NCBI RefSeq assembly: GCF_001403635.1
Contig: NZ_LN879468.1
Location: forward strand, 434,001 to 498,000
Direction: 5' to 3'
Length of the DNA: 64,000 nt
DNA from: Clostridium massiliamazoniense
Lineage (GTDB): Bacteria; Bacillota; Clostridia; Clostridiales; Clostridiaceae
Positions within the stretch are counted from its first letter, which is position 1. Every line of letters begins with the position of its first letter. Both the position numbers and the translations under genes were made by a program. The notes beneath the pieces are model-generated. The model was not told the DNA's origin and searched no databases. It was given only the letters and a program-made list of their open reading frames with translations. Below are positions 17,247 through 25,781 of the stretch, in pieces.

Positions 17247-18218
17247 ATGAATATACAAATAGGTTCAAATGAAGCGGGACAGAGATTAGATAAATTTTTA
17301 AGAAAGTTATTAAAAGATGTTCCATTAAGTGCAATTTTCAAAGCTCTTAGAAAAGGTGATATAAGAGTAAATGGAAAAAAACAAAAGGAGAAATATGTAC
17401 TAGAAGAGGGAGATCAACTTGTAATAAAGTATATTCAAAGTAATGCTAAAAAGAATAAAACTAAGAATTTTCAAATGGTTGACTCAAGTAAAATTAGAAT
17501 TGTATACGAAGATGAAAATATGGTTCTTGTTGAAAAATGGCCTGGAGTATTAGTACATTCAGATAAAAAGGATGGTCCACCAAGTTTAAATGATTATGTA
17601 TTATCCTATTTATACAAAAAAGGAGATTATACTCCAGAGTCAGAAATTACTTTTACACCAGCACCATGTAATAGACTAGATAGAAATACATCTGGGATAG
17701 TATTCTTTGGTAAAAACTTCGAATCATTAAAGTTATTAAATGAAATGATTAGAGAAAGAACAGTAAAAAAATATTATTGTGCTTTAGTAAAAGGAAGAAT
17801 AAAAGACGGTAAATATGAAGCATATATTACTAAAGACGAAGAGTACAATAAATCAACTGTATATAATGAAAATAGACCAAATACTAAAAAAATAGCTATG
17901 GATGTTAAAACTATAGAAAGTAATGGTGCTTATTCTTTAATAGAAATAGAATTAATAACTGGTAGAAGTCATCAGTTAAGAGCTCACTTGGCGTTTTTAG
18001 GAAACCCTATAATTGGAGATTTTAAATATGGTGATAAAGAGTTAAATTCATTCTATGAAAATAAATATGGATTAAATTATCAATTCTTATATGCTTATAA
18101 AGTAGTATTTAAAGAGGTACCAAGTAAGTTTGGATATTTAAAAAATAAAACAGTAGCTGAGTCATTACCTCCTATATTCAAAAAAATAAAAAGAGACGTA
18201 TTTAAGTTCGTAATCTAG
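17247..18218 (+). CDS. RluA-family pseudouridine synthase with S4 domain
   Basis: Converts uridine to pseudouridine in 23S rRNA. An S4-type RNA-binding domain (residues ~1-60: GQRLDKFLRKLL, FKALRKGDIRVNGKK) precedes the synthase domain. The catalytic Asp lies in CNRLDRNTSGIVFF (about residue 145), the NRLD form common among RluC-like enzymes, and the domain continues with KKYYCALVKG and GRSHQLRAHLAFLGNPIIGD. The 323 residues are full length. RluC-like versus RluD-like target choice (955/2504/2580 or 1911/1915/1917 in E. coli numbering) cannot be settled here. AGGAGTG site before ATG. Confidence 0.9.
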   Translation: MNIQIGSNEAGQRLDKFLRKLLKDVPLSAIFKALRKGDIRVNGKKQKEKYVLEEGDQLVIKYIQSNAKKNKTKNFQMVDSSKIRIVYEDENMVLVEKWPGVLVHSDKKDGPPSLNDYVLSYLYKKGDYTPESEITFTPAPCNRLDRNTSGIVFFGKNFESLKLLNEMIRERTVKKYYCALVKGRIKDGKYEAYITKDEEYNKSTVYNENRPNTKKIAMDVKTIESNGAYSLIEIELITGRSHQLRAHLAFLGNPIIGDFKYGDKELNSFYENKYGLNYQFLYAYKVVFKEVPSKFGYLKNKTVAESLPPIFKKIKRDVFKFVI

Positions 18219-18254
18219 TTTTATAAAATAAATTTTATTTAAGGGGTTAAAATT

Positions 18255-19865
18255 ATGAAAGAACAATCAACAACTAAGGGTTTTGCTATGTTGTCTCTTG
18301 CTGGTATAGTTGCTAAGATATTTTCTTTGATTTATGTACCAGCACTGACAAGAATTTTAGGTAAGGAAGGTATGGGGATATACTTCCAAGTTTATGATGT
18401 CTTTGTATTTGTTTATGCTTTACTAAACATAGGAATGCAAACAGCAGTTGCAAAATATGTTTCAGAATTAGGGGCTATTGGGAATCATAAAGATGCATTG
18501 AGAAGTTTTAAAATATCTAGAACTTTATTATTTCTAATAGGTAGTTTATTTACTATGCTTCTTATATTTAGTGCACCAATTATATCAAATATGGTACATA
18601 ATAAAGATATTACTTATGGACTTATACTTATAGCACCAGCTATATTAATAACTTCCTTACTAGCTACTTATAAAGGCTACTTTCAGGGAATAAATCAAAT
18701 AAAACCTGTTGCAATTGCATCAGTGTTAGAACAAATTGCTAATGTTTTATTTAGTTTATTGTTTGCAGCTATACTTATAAAAATTTCTGTTCCATTAGGT
18801 AGTGCTGGTGGAACTTTAGGAACTTCCTTAGGAGCATTAATTGCTTTAGCTTATTTAATTTATGTTTTTTATATATTTAGATTGGATAAAATAGCTAAAG
18901 AAAGTCATAATCCATCAACTTCTAGAGTGAGGACTAAAAGAATTATTAGAACCATGGGGATGTATGCTTTACCTATAATGCTTAGTTCTGGACTTCAAAA
19001 TTTCGGAAATGTAATTGATATGGCTAATGTACAAAGTAGACTTGTTTATGCTGGTTATACAACGACAAGAGCTAATGAAATGTATGGATTATTGGGACAA
19101 TGGAGAACTTTAATAAATATTCCTTTATTATTTGCGACATCTCTTGGATTAGTAATATTACCAGTTATATCTAAAGCTAATGTTCTTAAAGATAGGGCAA
19201 CAATAAAAGAAAAAATGTTTTTTTCTTTTAGAGTAACATATTTACTATCTATTCCGGCAGCTTTTGGACTAGCTACTTTAAGTAAGGAAGTATATAAATA
19301 CATATATGGAAGTACAGATGGACATTTAATGATGGTTTTAGGTTCCATAGTAGTGGTTCTTATGTCTATTGTACTTATCCAAAATATAATTTTGCAAGGA
19401 TTAAGCAATTTTTATTATGTAATTTTTACTTTAATTATAGGTCTTGGAATTAAATTTATAACTAATTATATTTTAGTTGGTAATCCGAAAATAAATATAT
19501 ACGGTGCAATAGTCGGGTTTATTCTTTGTTTTTTAATATCGATGATACTTAATAATAGAAAATTAAAGAAAGTTCTTAATATAAAAATAAATAATCTAAT
19601 AGTATTTGCAAAACCATTACTAGCATCTATATATATGACTGTAGGTATAGTGCTTTTTAAAATTATAGTTTATTCATTTGTTGATATAAATACTTTAAAT
19701 CCACTTATAGGAGTATTAATGCTTTTATTTATGGTTGCTTTAGGTGGTGTTTTATATCTACATGGAATTATAATTCTTGGAGCAATAAAGAAAGATGATG
19801 TTGTTTCATTATCACCATCTTTATATAATAGAATTCCTAGTTTTATTAGTAAGAAGTTTAAATAA
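18255..19865 (+). CDS. MurJ/YtgP-type lipid II flippase (MVF/polysaccharide exporter family)
   Basis: A polytopic membrane protein of 536 residues with about 14 hydrophobic segments and the MOP-superfamily opening (TKGFAMLSLAGIVAKIFSLIYVPALTRILGKEGMGIYF). The long first loops and GMQTAVAKYVSELGAIGNHKDAL resemble B. subtilis YtgP (MurJ), which moves lipid II outward for peptidoglycan synthesis. AAGGGG site before ATG, 36 bases after the pseudouridine synthase. It converges on spoVB, a paralogue, across a shared terminator. A teichoic or polysaccharide exporter cannot be excluded. Confidence 0.82.
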   Translation: MKEQSTTKGFAMLSLAGIVAKIFSLIYVPALTRILGKEGMGIYFQVYDVFVFVYALLNIGMQTAVAKYVSELGAIGNHKDALRSFKISRTLLFLIGSLFTMLLIFSAPIISNMVHNKDITYGLILIAPAILITSLLATYKGYFQGINQIKPVAIASVLEQIANVLFSLLFAAILIKISVPLGSAGGTLGTSLGALIALAYLIYVFYIFRLDKIAKESHNPSTSRVRTKRIIRTMGMYALPIMLSSGLQNFGNVIDMANVQSRLVYAGYTTTRANEMYGLLGQWRTLINIPLLFATSLGLVILPVISKANVLKDRATIKEKMFFSFRVTYLLSIPAAFGLATLSKEVYKYIYGSTDGHLMMVLGSIVVVLMSIVLIQNIILQGLSNFYYVIFTLIIGLGIKFITNYILVGNPKINIYGAIVGFILCFLISMILNNRKLKKVLNIKINNLIVFAKPLLASIYMTVGIVLFKIIVYSFVDINTLNPLIGVLMLLFMVALGGVLYLHGIIILGAIKKDDVVSLSPSLYNRIPSFISKKFK

Positions 19866-19886
19866 AAGTTTAATATAAGAAATGAC

Positions 19887-19915
19887 AAAAAGGAGGTTAA
19901 TTGCAACCTCCTTTT
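19887..19915. terminator. Bidirectional terminator between convergent flippase genes
   Basis: Perfect stem AAAAGGAGGTT (19887-19897) with AACCTCCTTTT (19905-19915), loop of 7 bases. A and T tracts on both sides let it serve the plus-strand flippase and the minus-strand spoVB. Confidence 0.85.
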
Positions 19916-19921
19916 AGTATT

Positions 19922-21433
19922 TTATTTAACAACAATTTTTTTATTCTTAGTGGACATTATCAATAAGAAGAATAATAAAACAGTTAGTGAAGCTATTAGA
20001 AAACTTTGAATTCTATAATCCAGTGTTGGAGTTAAAGAAATAATTAACTTAAAAACATTAAATGCAAAAATAGAAGCAAGTGTATATATCAATATATTAA
20101 CTATAGATATTTCTATATTTATAACTTTATATACTTCATATAAGTTTAACATTAATGATATGATAGAAACTATAGCCATTGTTATAGCATAGGACATTAT
20201 ATTTATTGACGGAATAGCTGTTAAAAAGAATAATAGGGTTATTTCTAGTACTTCTGTTATTATTGTATTTTTTAATATTATATTTGGCTTATCTAAGCCA
20301 TTTAATATACCAAACATTGTATTAGATGCAAATAAAAAAGGCATTGAAATAGAGGCTGCTCTAATATATAAACCTAAATCATCTCTTTTAAAAAATAAAT
20401 ATCCTAAGGAATTAGGAATACATAAACAGAGAATAGTGGTACATATTCCTATAAGAAATGATATTTTTATTACATTCTTTATTCTTCTAGATGCAGATCT
20501 CATATTATCATTACTTAAACTTTTAGATAAATCTGGTATTATTAATGTATTTAATGATCCTATAACTATCAAAGGAAATGTTACAATTGCTAAAGCCATT
20601 CCAGAATATTTCCCTATTAGAGCTAGTGCTTCTGAGTATTCAAATCCAGCTTTCATTAATTGTCGTGGAACTATAAGTGTAGAAATAGTTGAAAATGTGC
20701 TTATTAAAAAACCATTAAGACAAAGAGGTATTGATGTTATTAATACATCCTTTAAAAGTTCCTTTTTACTTTTGCACATATTGTAATTAACTGGTATTTT
20801 CCTAACTGTATGTTTAAAAGCACCATAAAGTAGAATAAGACTTTGAAATTCTCCAAGACATATAGCTAAATAGGCTAACATAACTAATATTTCTAATTTA
20901 TCTGTTTTAAATATTAATAATAATACAAAAATTAGTACGATTCTAAGAGATTTCTCAAATATATCTATGAATGCCGGGATTTTTATATTTGTTGTTCCAT
21001 AAAAATACCCTTTTAATATGTTGGATAAAGCAATACATACCATGGCAGGTGATGTTATCATTATTGCCTTAACTGTTCTAGGGTCTTTAACCCAGTATTC
21101 TCCTATAGTTGGTGAAAGAAAAAATACCAATATTCCTATTAAAAAAGCCCAAATAAAATTAAAAGTAGCAACTGTTTTCATGGTTTTTAAGATATTATTA
21201 AAATCATTTTTGGCCGAATAGACTGCTGTTATTTTTGAAATTGAAGCAACTACCCCTGCAGTCATAAGTGATATAAAGAGATTATATATTGGCATTACTA
21301 AGCCAAACAATCCAACACCTTCAGGACCTAAAATTTTAGATAAATATATGGAAAATACAAACCCAAGTACACCAGTAGTTAAATTTGATGTTGTAAGTAG
21401 AAAAGAATTTCGATAAAAATTATCTTTACTCAT
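19922..21433 (-). CDS. spoVB: Stage V sporulation protein B (lipid II flippase paralogue)
   Basis: 503 residues, about 14 membrane segments, MOP superfamily. The opening FLLTTSNLTTGVLGFVFSIYLSKILGPEGVGLFGL followed by SLMTAGVVASISKI fits SpoVB, the sporulation-specific flippase needed for spore cortex synthesis in the mother cell. AGGAGG lies upstream of the ATG on the minus strand. It is transcribed from the divergent region shared with the 21596 gene. The family call is firm. SpoVB, rather than another polysaccharide exporter, is inferred from length and similarity to Clostridium SpoVB, and it implies a spore former. Confidence 0.82.
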   Translation of the reverse strand: MSKDNFYRNSFLLTTSNLTTGVLGFVFSIYLSKILGPEGVGLFGLVMPIYNLFISLMTAGVVASISKITAVYSAKNDFNNILKTMKTVATFNFIWAFLIGILVFFLSPTIGEYWVKDPRTVKAIMITSPAMVCIALSNILKGYFYGTTNIKIPAFIDIFEKSLRIVLIFVLLLIFKTDKLEILVMLAYLAICLGEFQSLILLYGAFKHTVRKIPVNYNMCKSKKELLKDVLITSIPLCLNGFLISTFSTISTLIVPRQLMKAGFEYSEALALIGKYSGMALAIVTFPLIVIGSLNTLIIPDLSKSLSNDNMRSASRRIKNVIKISFLIGICTTILCLCIPNSLGYLFFKRDDLGLYIRAASISMPFLFASNTMFGILNGLDKPNIILKNTIITEVLEITLLFFLTAIPSINIMSYAITMAIVSIISLMLNLYEVYKVINIEISIVNILIYTLASIFAFNVFKLIISLTPTLDYRIQSFLIASLTVLLFFLLIMSTKNKKIVVK

Positions 21434-21595
21434 TCCTAAAGGTACCTCCTTTCTGATAGAAGTTTAACAGTAAAGAATATTCTGTAGATATATGAAATAT
21501 TCTAAAAATAATAAATATTATGTTTTTAAATACATAATTTTTCTTAAATAGCAATCATATAATTTATAGATATTAATTTAATTTGGTGGAGGGAT

Positions 21596-22864
21596 ATGAA
21601 AAAGACAAGTATTATAATAAGTGCCGTAATATTGATTTTAGCTACTTCTTTTTTTATTTTTTTTAATATTAAATTTAATGAAGATTATATAAGTGAAAGT
21701 TATAATTATGAAATATTATCAAAAAAATTAGAAGGAGCTAAATCTTTTGATTTTTATCATAATGGTGAGATTTATATTTCTCAAGGTGATGAAATAATAA
21801 AAATAAACAAAGATAATTCAAAGGAAGAAGTTTTAAAAAAAGAAGGACAGAATATTGGCGAAGTTAAAATAAGTGGTGAAAAGTTATTTTTTATTTTAGA
21901 TGAAAAGCTTATGTATTATAATTTAAAAACAAAGGAAGAAAAAATAATTTTAAACAATATTCCTAATTATAAAAATGTAGAGAAAAATAAGCTGTTAATA
22001 ATGGATAATAATTTATTTTTAACTATAGATTCGGCTACTAATGCTGGAATACTCAATGAAGAGGATTTAAGTTTAAATCCTAATAATCAAGGAGAGAAAT
22101 ATCCTATTAATTTAGAATTTAATGAAAAGCATACTGCCTCTTTGTCTGAAGATAAGGAGGTTGAAAATGAGAAGAAAATAGAGAATAAAGTTTTAAGTAC
22201 TGCTTCAGTGCTCAAAATAGATATGAATACTTTTGAGAGTGAATTATTTGCTTATGGTATTAAAAATATTTTAGGAATTGATTATGATTGTAATAAAAAA
22301 ATATACATTACTGTAGGGGGGATAGAAGAAAGTGGAGCAAGACCTTTATATGGAGATGTAGATTATATTTATACATTAACTAATACATGGTATGGATGGC
22401 CAGATTATAGTGGAGGAGATCCAGTTAATTCTCCAAGGTTTCGAGAGCAAGGAAAAGTAAAACAAGGTTTTTTATTAAAAAAACATCCTAATATTCCACC
22501 AGCACCGTTTTATCAAAATGATGAAATTAATTCTTTAGGAAGATTAGCTATAGATAAAGATGGTGTATTAGGAACAAAAGATTCTATTATAATTTATGAT
22601 AAAAATGAAGAAAGCTTAATAAGTCTTAATAAATCTGGAGAAAAAAAAGAATTAATGAAAATAAAAAATAGCTTTTTAAGTGACTTAAAGTTTTATAATA
22701 ATAATTTTTATTTTTTAGATAATAAAAATGGATATTTAGTTGAAATCAAATGTAATAAGAAAAGAATGGTATTAGGTAGTGTTTTTTTTATATTATTATT
22801 AATTACTTTAACATTGATAATAATAGCTATAAGTTTCTTTTTTAAATTAATAAGGAAAAAATAA
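21596..22864 (+). CDS. Membrane-anchored glucose/sorbosone-dehydrogenase-like beta-propeller
   Basis: 422 residues with an N-terminal membrane segment (ISAVILILATSFFIFFNI) and a second near the C terminus (VLGSVFFILLLITLTLIIIAI) before a RKK cap, so the propeller is probably exposed outside with both ends at the membrane. Repeats such as FYHNGEIYISQGDEIIKINK and FYNNNFYFLDNKNGYLVEI look like propeller blades. Residues ~250-270 carry YIYTLTNTWYGWPDYSGGDPV, the signature of PQQ-dependent sorbosone/aldose dehydrogenase-like proteins. No PQQ genes are seen, so enzyme activity is doubtful. Good GGTGGAGGG site; own terminator. Confidence 0.7.
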   Translation: MKKTSIIISAVILILATSFFIFFNIKFNEDYISESYNYEILSKKLEGAKSFDFYHNGEIYISQGDEIIKINKDNSKEEVLKKEGQNIGEVKISGEKLFFILDEKLMYYNLKTKEEKIILNNIPNYKNVEKNKLLIMDNNLFLTIDSATNAGILNEEDLSLNPNNQGEKYPINLEFNEKHTASLSEDKEVENEKKIENKVLSTASVLKIDMNTFESELFAYGIKNILGIDYDCNKKIYITVGGIEESGARPLYGDVDYIYTLTNTWYGWPDYSGGDPVNSPRFREQGKVKQGFLLKKHPNIPPAPFYQNDEINSLGRLAIDKDGVLGTKDSIIIYDKNEESLISLNKSGEKKELMKIKNSFLSDLKFYNNNFYFLDNKNGYLVEIKCNKKRMVLGSVFFILLLITLTLIIIAISFFFKLIRKK

Positions 22865-22869
22865 TAAAG

Positions 22870-22892
22870 CAACCCTTTTAGGGTTGTTTTAT
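22870..22892 (+). terminator. Short rho-independent terminator
   Basis: CAACCCT (22870-22876), three-base loop, AGGGTTG (22880-22886), then TTTTATT. It starts 5 bases after the propeller gene stop. Confidence 0.8.
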
Positions 22893-22968
22893 TATGGTAA
22901 AAAATGTAAAATTAATTTAGATATAAGTTATATCAATATATCACATAAAATTTATTAGGGGTGAAATT

Positions 22969-23511
22969 ATGAATATTAAAGGAAAAAGATTATTTGTTGA
23001 TTTAACTTTTTTTTCTCCAAAGGGAAATGTCTTAGATATAAGTAATGATAATACAGGAATTATATACAATATTACTAAACATAATAATGATTTAGTTGAT
23101 ATAGATGATTGTAAGTTATCAGATGAGATGATTTATGATAATTGTGCAGTTTTTTTTGTTTGTAGTATGGTTAGTAAATTAGAATTAGAAAATATGTTTA
23201 ATGATATAAATAAATCATTAAAGGAAAATGGTGAAATTTATATATGGGATAGAGTAAAGGAAAAGGGGAAGATTGTGAGAGATGATATTTATGCTTTATT
23301 ACCAAATAAAATAACTAAAAACTTTAAATATACTAATTTAAATCCTTTTGTAGAATTTAAATTAGATAATATAGAAAAAATACTTGAAAAAAATTTTGAT
23401 ATAGCAGAAACTATTATTTGGGATAAAATAATGTATCTCAAGCTTAAAAAGAAGGGAACGAATAAGGATGAAAATATTATTAGTAGGGATAAACTCGAAA
23501 TTTATACATAG
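22969..23511 (+). CDS. Methyltransferase-like protein, 180 residues, upstream of a B12 radical SAM gene
   Basis: Not firmly recognised. The fold looks like a reduced class I SAM methyltransferase: GNVLDISNDNTGIIYNI in the place of motif I, then NCAVFFVCSMVSKLELENMF and SLKENGEIYIWDRVKEKG like strands 4-5. The glycine-rich SAM loop is degenerate, so it may not bind SAM. The last 44 bases overlap the start of the radical SAM gene, implying translational coupling and a joint function. AGGGGTG site before ATG. Confidence 0.6.
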   Translation: MNIKGKRLFVDLTFFSPKGNVLDISNDNTGIIYNITKHNNDLVDIDDCKLSDEMIYDNCAVFFVCSMVSKLELENMFNDINKSLKENGEIYIWDRVKEKGKIVRDDIYALLPNKITKNFKYTNLNPFVEFKLDNIEKILEKNFDIAETIIWDKIMYLKLKKKGTNKDENIISRDKLEIYT

Positions 23512-25141
23512 TAATTTAGCTATAAGATATTTAAAAGCCTATTCACAGGACTTGAATTACGATTGTATGATAAAGGAGTTTTCTATAAATGATAGGATAG
23601 AAAATGTTTTAGAAGGAATAATAGAAGAAAAAGCAGATGTTGTTGCATTTTCTTGTTATATTTGGAATATGGAGTTTATAAATAAACTTGCAGTACTTAT
23701 GAAATTAGTGAATCCTAAATTAGAAATACTATATGGGGGGCCAGAAGTTTCATATGGTGCCAAGGAATATTTAGAAAGTCATCCAGGAGAATATTTAATA
23801 GAGGGTGAAGGGGAAGTAACATTTAGGGAGTTTGTTGAATATAAATTAGGATATAAAACTTTAAATGAAATAGATGGTATTTATTATAAAATAGATAATG
23901 AGATATTATTTAATAGAAGAAGAAAAGATATGGATATGAATGATCTTATATTTCCTTATGAAGAAAATGAGGATATAGAAAATAAAATAGTTTATTATGA
24001 AGCAAGCAGAGGATGTCCATTTAAATGTTCTTATTGTTTATCTTCTGTAATGCATGGAGTAAGATTTTTAGATATAAATAGAGTAAAAAAAGAGTTAACT
24101 TATTTCATGAAAAAAGAAATACCATTAGTTAAATTTGTTGATAGAACTTTTAATTGTAATAAGAAATTTACTAAAGAACTTTTAGAGTTTTTAATTGAAC
24201 AAGATACAAAAACAAGATTTCACTTTGAAATAGCTGCTGATATATTAACAGATGAAGAAATTGAATTGTTAAATAAGGCACCTAAAGGTAGATTTCAATT
24301 GGAAATAGGAGTTCAAACTAGCAATATAGAGGTTCTTCATAATATAAACAGAGTTATAACCTTTGAAAATCTTCAAGATAAAGTTTTAAGAATAGCTAAG
24401 AATGGAAATGTTATGCAACATTTAGATCTGATAGCAGGACTTCCAGGTGAAAATATGGAATCTTTTAAAAGGTCATTTAATGATGTTCATTCTTTAAATC
24501 CTGATGAAATACAATTAGGATTCTTAAAATTATTAAAGGGATCATCAATGCGATTAGATGCTGAAAAGTGGGGAATAGTATATTCACCTTACGCACCTTA
24601 TGAAATAATTAGAAGTAGTGATATTAGTTATGATGAACTTTTAACTTTAAAGAAGGTTGAACATATAACTGATAAATATTATAACTCAGGAAGATTCAAA
24701 AATTCTATTAAATTAATATTAGAGCAATATACATCACCTTTTGATTTATATTATGATTTAGCTAATTATTTTATAGAAAAAGGTTATTTTAAGAGAAGTT
24801 TATCAAATTTAGATTATTATAATGCATATTATTCATTTTTCAAAAATAAAATTAACTCTGAAGATGTAATTTTATTTGAAGAGTTATTAAAATACGATTA
24901 TTTAAATTATAATAATAAAAAATGGATACCAGAATTTTTATTTAGAGATATTACGAAAGAAGAAGAGCGTAGTATAAGAGAAATAGTTAAGGAAAGATTT
25001 AATATTAGTAATTTAAAAAAATATCATATAGAAAAATTTAGAATAAATATATTAAAGTACTTAGATAAAGGTGAATATTTATTAGAAAATACTTATATTA
25101 TATATGATGAAAATAACATGGTGACACTTTTAGAAGTTTAA
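23468..25141 (+). CDS. B12-binding-domain radical SAM protein (DUF4080-type C terminus)
   Basis: 557 residues. Residues ~1-140 form a cobalamin-binding Rossmann domain (MKILLVGINSKFIHSNLAIRY; ADVVAFSCYIWNM; LEILYGGPEVSYG). The radical SAM core follows with the cluster motif CPFKCSYC near residue 183 and GVQTSN and DLIAGLPGEN. The C-terminal ~200 residues match the clostridial DUF4080 type. Such proteins usually carry out methylations or rearrangements on unactivated carbon; the substrate is unknown. It overlaps the methyltransferase-like gene by 44 bases and ends at a strong terminator. Confidence 0.87.
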   Translation: MKILLVGINSKFIHSNLAIRYLKAYSQDLNYDCMIKEFSINDRIENVLEGIIEEKADVVAFSCYIWNMEFINKLAVLMKLVNPKLEILYGGPEVSYGAKEYLESHPGEYLIEGEGEVTFREFVEYKLGYKTLNEIDGIYYKIDNEILFNRRRKDMDMNDLIFPYEENEDIENKIVYYEASRGCPFKCSYCLSSVMHGVRFLDINRVKKELTYFMKKEIPLVKFVDRTFNCNKKFTKELLEFLIEQDTKTRFHFEIAADILTDEEIELLNKAPKGRFQLEIGVQTSNIEVLHNINRVITFENLQDKVLRIAKNGNVMQHLDLIAGLPGENMESFKRSFNDVHSLNPDEIQLGFLKLLKGSSMRLDAEKWGIVYSPYAPYEIIRSSDISYDELLTLKKVEHITDKYYNSGRFKNSIKLILEQYTSPFDLYYDLANYFIEKGYFKRSLSNLDYYNAYYSFFKNKINSEDVILFEELLKYDYLNYNNKKWIPEFLFRDITKEEERSIREIVKERFNISNLKKYHIEKFRINILKYLDKGEYLLENTYIIYDENNMVTLLEV

Positions 25142-25160
25142 AAATATTACATTAATTTCT

Positions 25161-25195
25161 AGCTTACATTTTAATAAGATGTAAGCTTTTTTTAT
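25161..25195 (+). terminator. Rho-independent terminator
   Basis: AGCTTACAT (25161-25169) pairs with ATGTAAGCT (25179-25187), followed by TTTTTTATTTT. It closes the radical SAM operon. Confidence 0.9.
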
Positions 25196-25347
25196 TTTAC
25201 AAATAAATGTATTAATATCCCTTGTTCTAATTTGTAGAATTTTATATGTAAAGCTAGTAATAATGCTAGTTGTATGAATTTTTTAAGTATAAAAGGGAAA
25301 CAAAATGTAAACAATGATAAAAAGTACAAGTTTTCCAAAATAAGTTA

Positions 25348-25375
25348 TTGAATTAAAAAAATATTTGTGTATAAT
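25348..25375 (+). promoter_or_regulatory. Probable promoter of the V-ATPase operon
   Basis: TTGAAT (25348-25353), 16 bases, TATAAT (25370-25375), 79 bases before the first ntp start codon. Perfect -10 and five of six at -35. The remaining bases between 25196 and 25347 hold a GCTAGT direct repeat (25253 and 25265) and nothing else that I can name. Confidence 0.65.
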
Positions 25376-25454
25376 AATAATTAGATTAAGTGTTAATTAA
25401 TACTATATAAAGTATTAAGATATATTTTATTAATGTTTTAAAGGTGGTGAAATT

Positions 25455-25781
25455 TTGGCAATAGAAGTAATTAATGAAATTAAAAAAGCTGAAGAAGCTG
25501 CAAAGACACTTATGAAAGAAGCACAAACTGAAGCAAGGGAAATGATAGTTAAGGCTAATCAACAAGGGGAAAATGAGTTTAAAAAAATAGTTGATGAAGC
25601 TAAAAATAAAGGTGAAGAAAAAATCCAAAAACAAGTTGAAGCTACTAAGAAAGAAGCTGATACAATGTTTGAAGCAAGTAAGTCAGAATGTGCTAAGATA
25701 CAATCAGTATCTAAAAATAAGGTTGATGAAGCTGTTAAATTAGTGATTGAGAGGATTGTGAATATTCATGGCAATAGTTAA
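25455..25781 (+). CDS. ntpF: V-type ATPase subunit G/H-like (NtpF), TTG start
   Basis: A 108-residue continuous alpha-helix rich in Ala, Glu and Lys (IKKAEEAAKTLMKEAQTEAREM, then alternating KK/E heptads), as expected for the peripheral-stalk subunit that pairs with NtpE. AGGTGGTG at 25442-25449 precedes TTG 25455. It overlaps ntpI by 14 bases. First of nine genes in the same order as the Enterococcus hirae ntpFIKECGABD operon. Subunit naming differs between species (called H or G elsewhere). Confidence 0.88.
   Translation: MAIEVINEIKKAEEAAKTLMKEAQTEAREMIVKANQQGENEFKKIVDEAKNKGEEKIQKQVEATKKEADTMFEASKSECAKIQSVSKNKVDEAVKLVIERIVNIHGNS

Noticed and set aside
20436-20786. Plus-strand open frame inside spoVB
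   Set aside because: Lies wholly within spoVB on the other strand and shows no domain or ribosome site.
25253-25270. GCTAGT direct repeat upstream of the V-ATPase promoter as an operator
   Set aside because: Only six bases repeated once, and it is easily found by chance in this composition.
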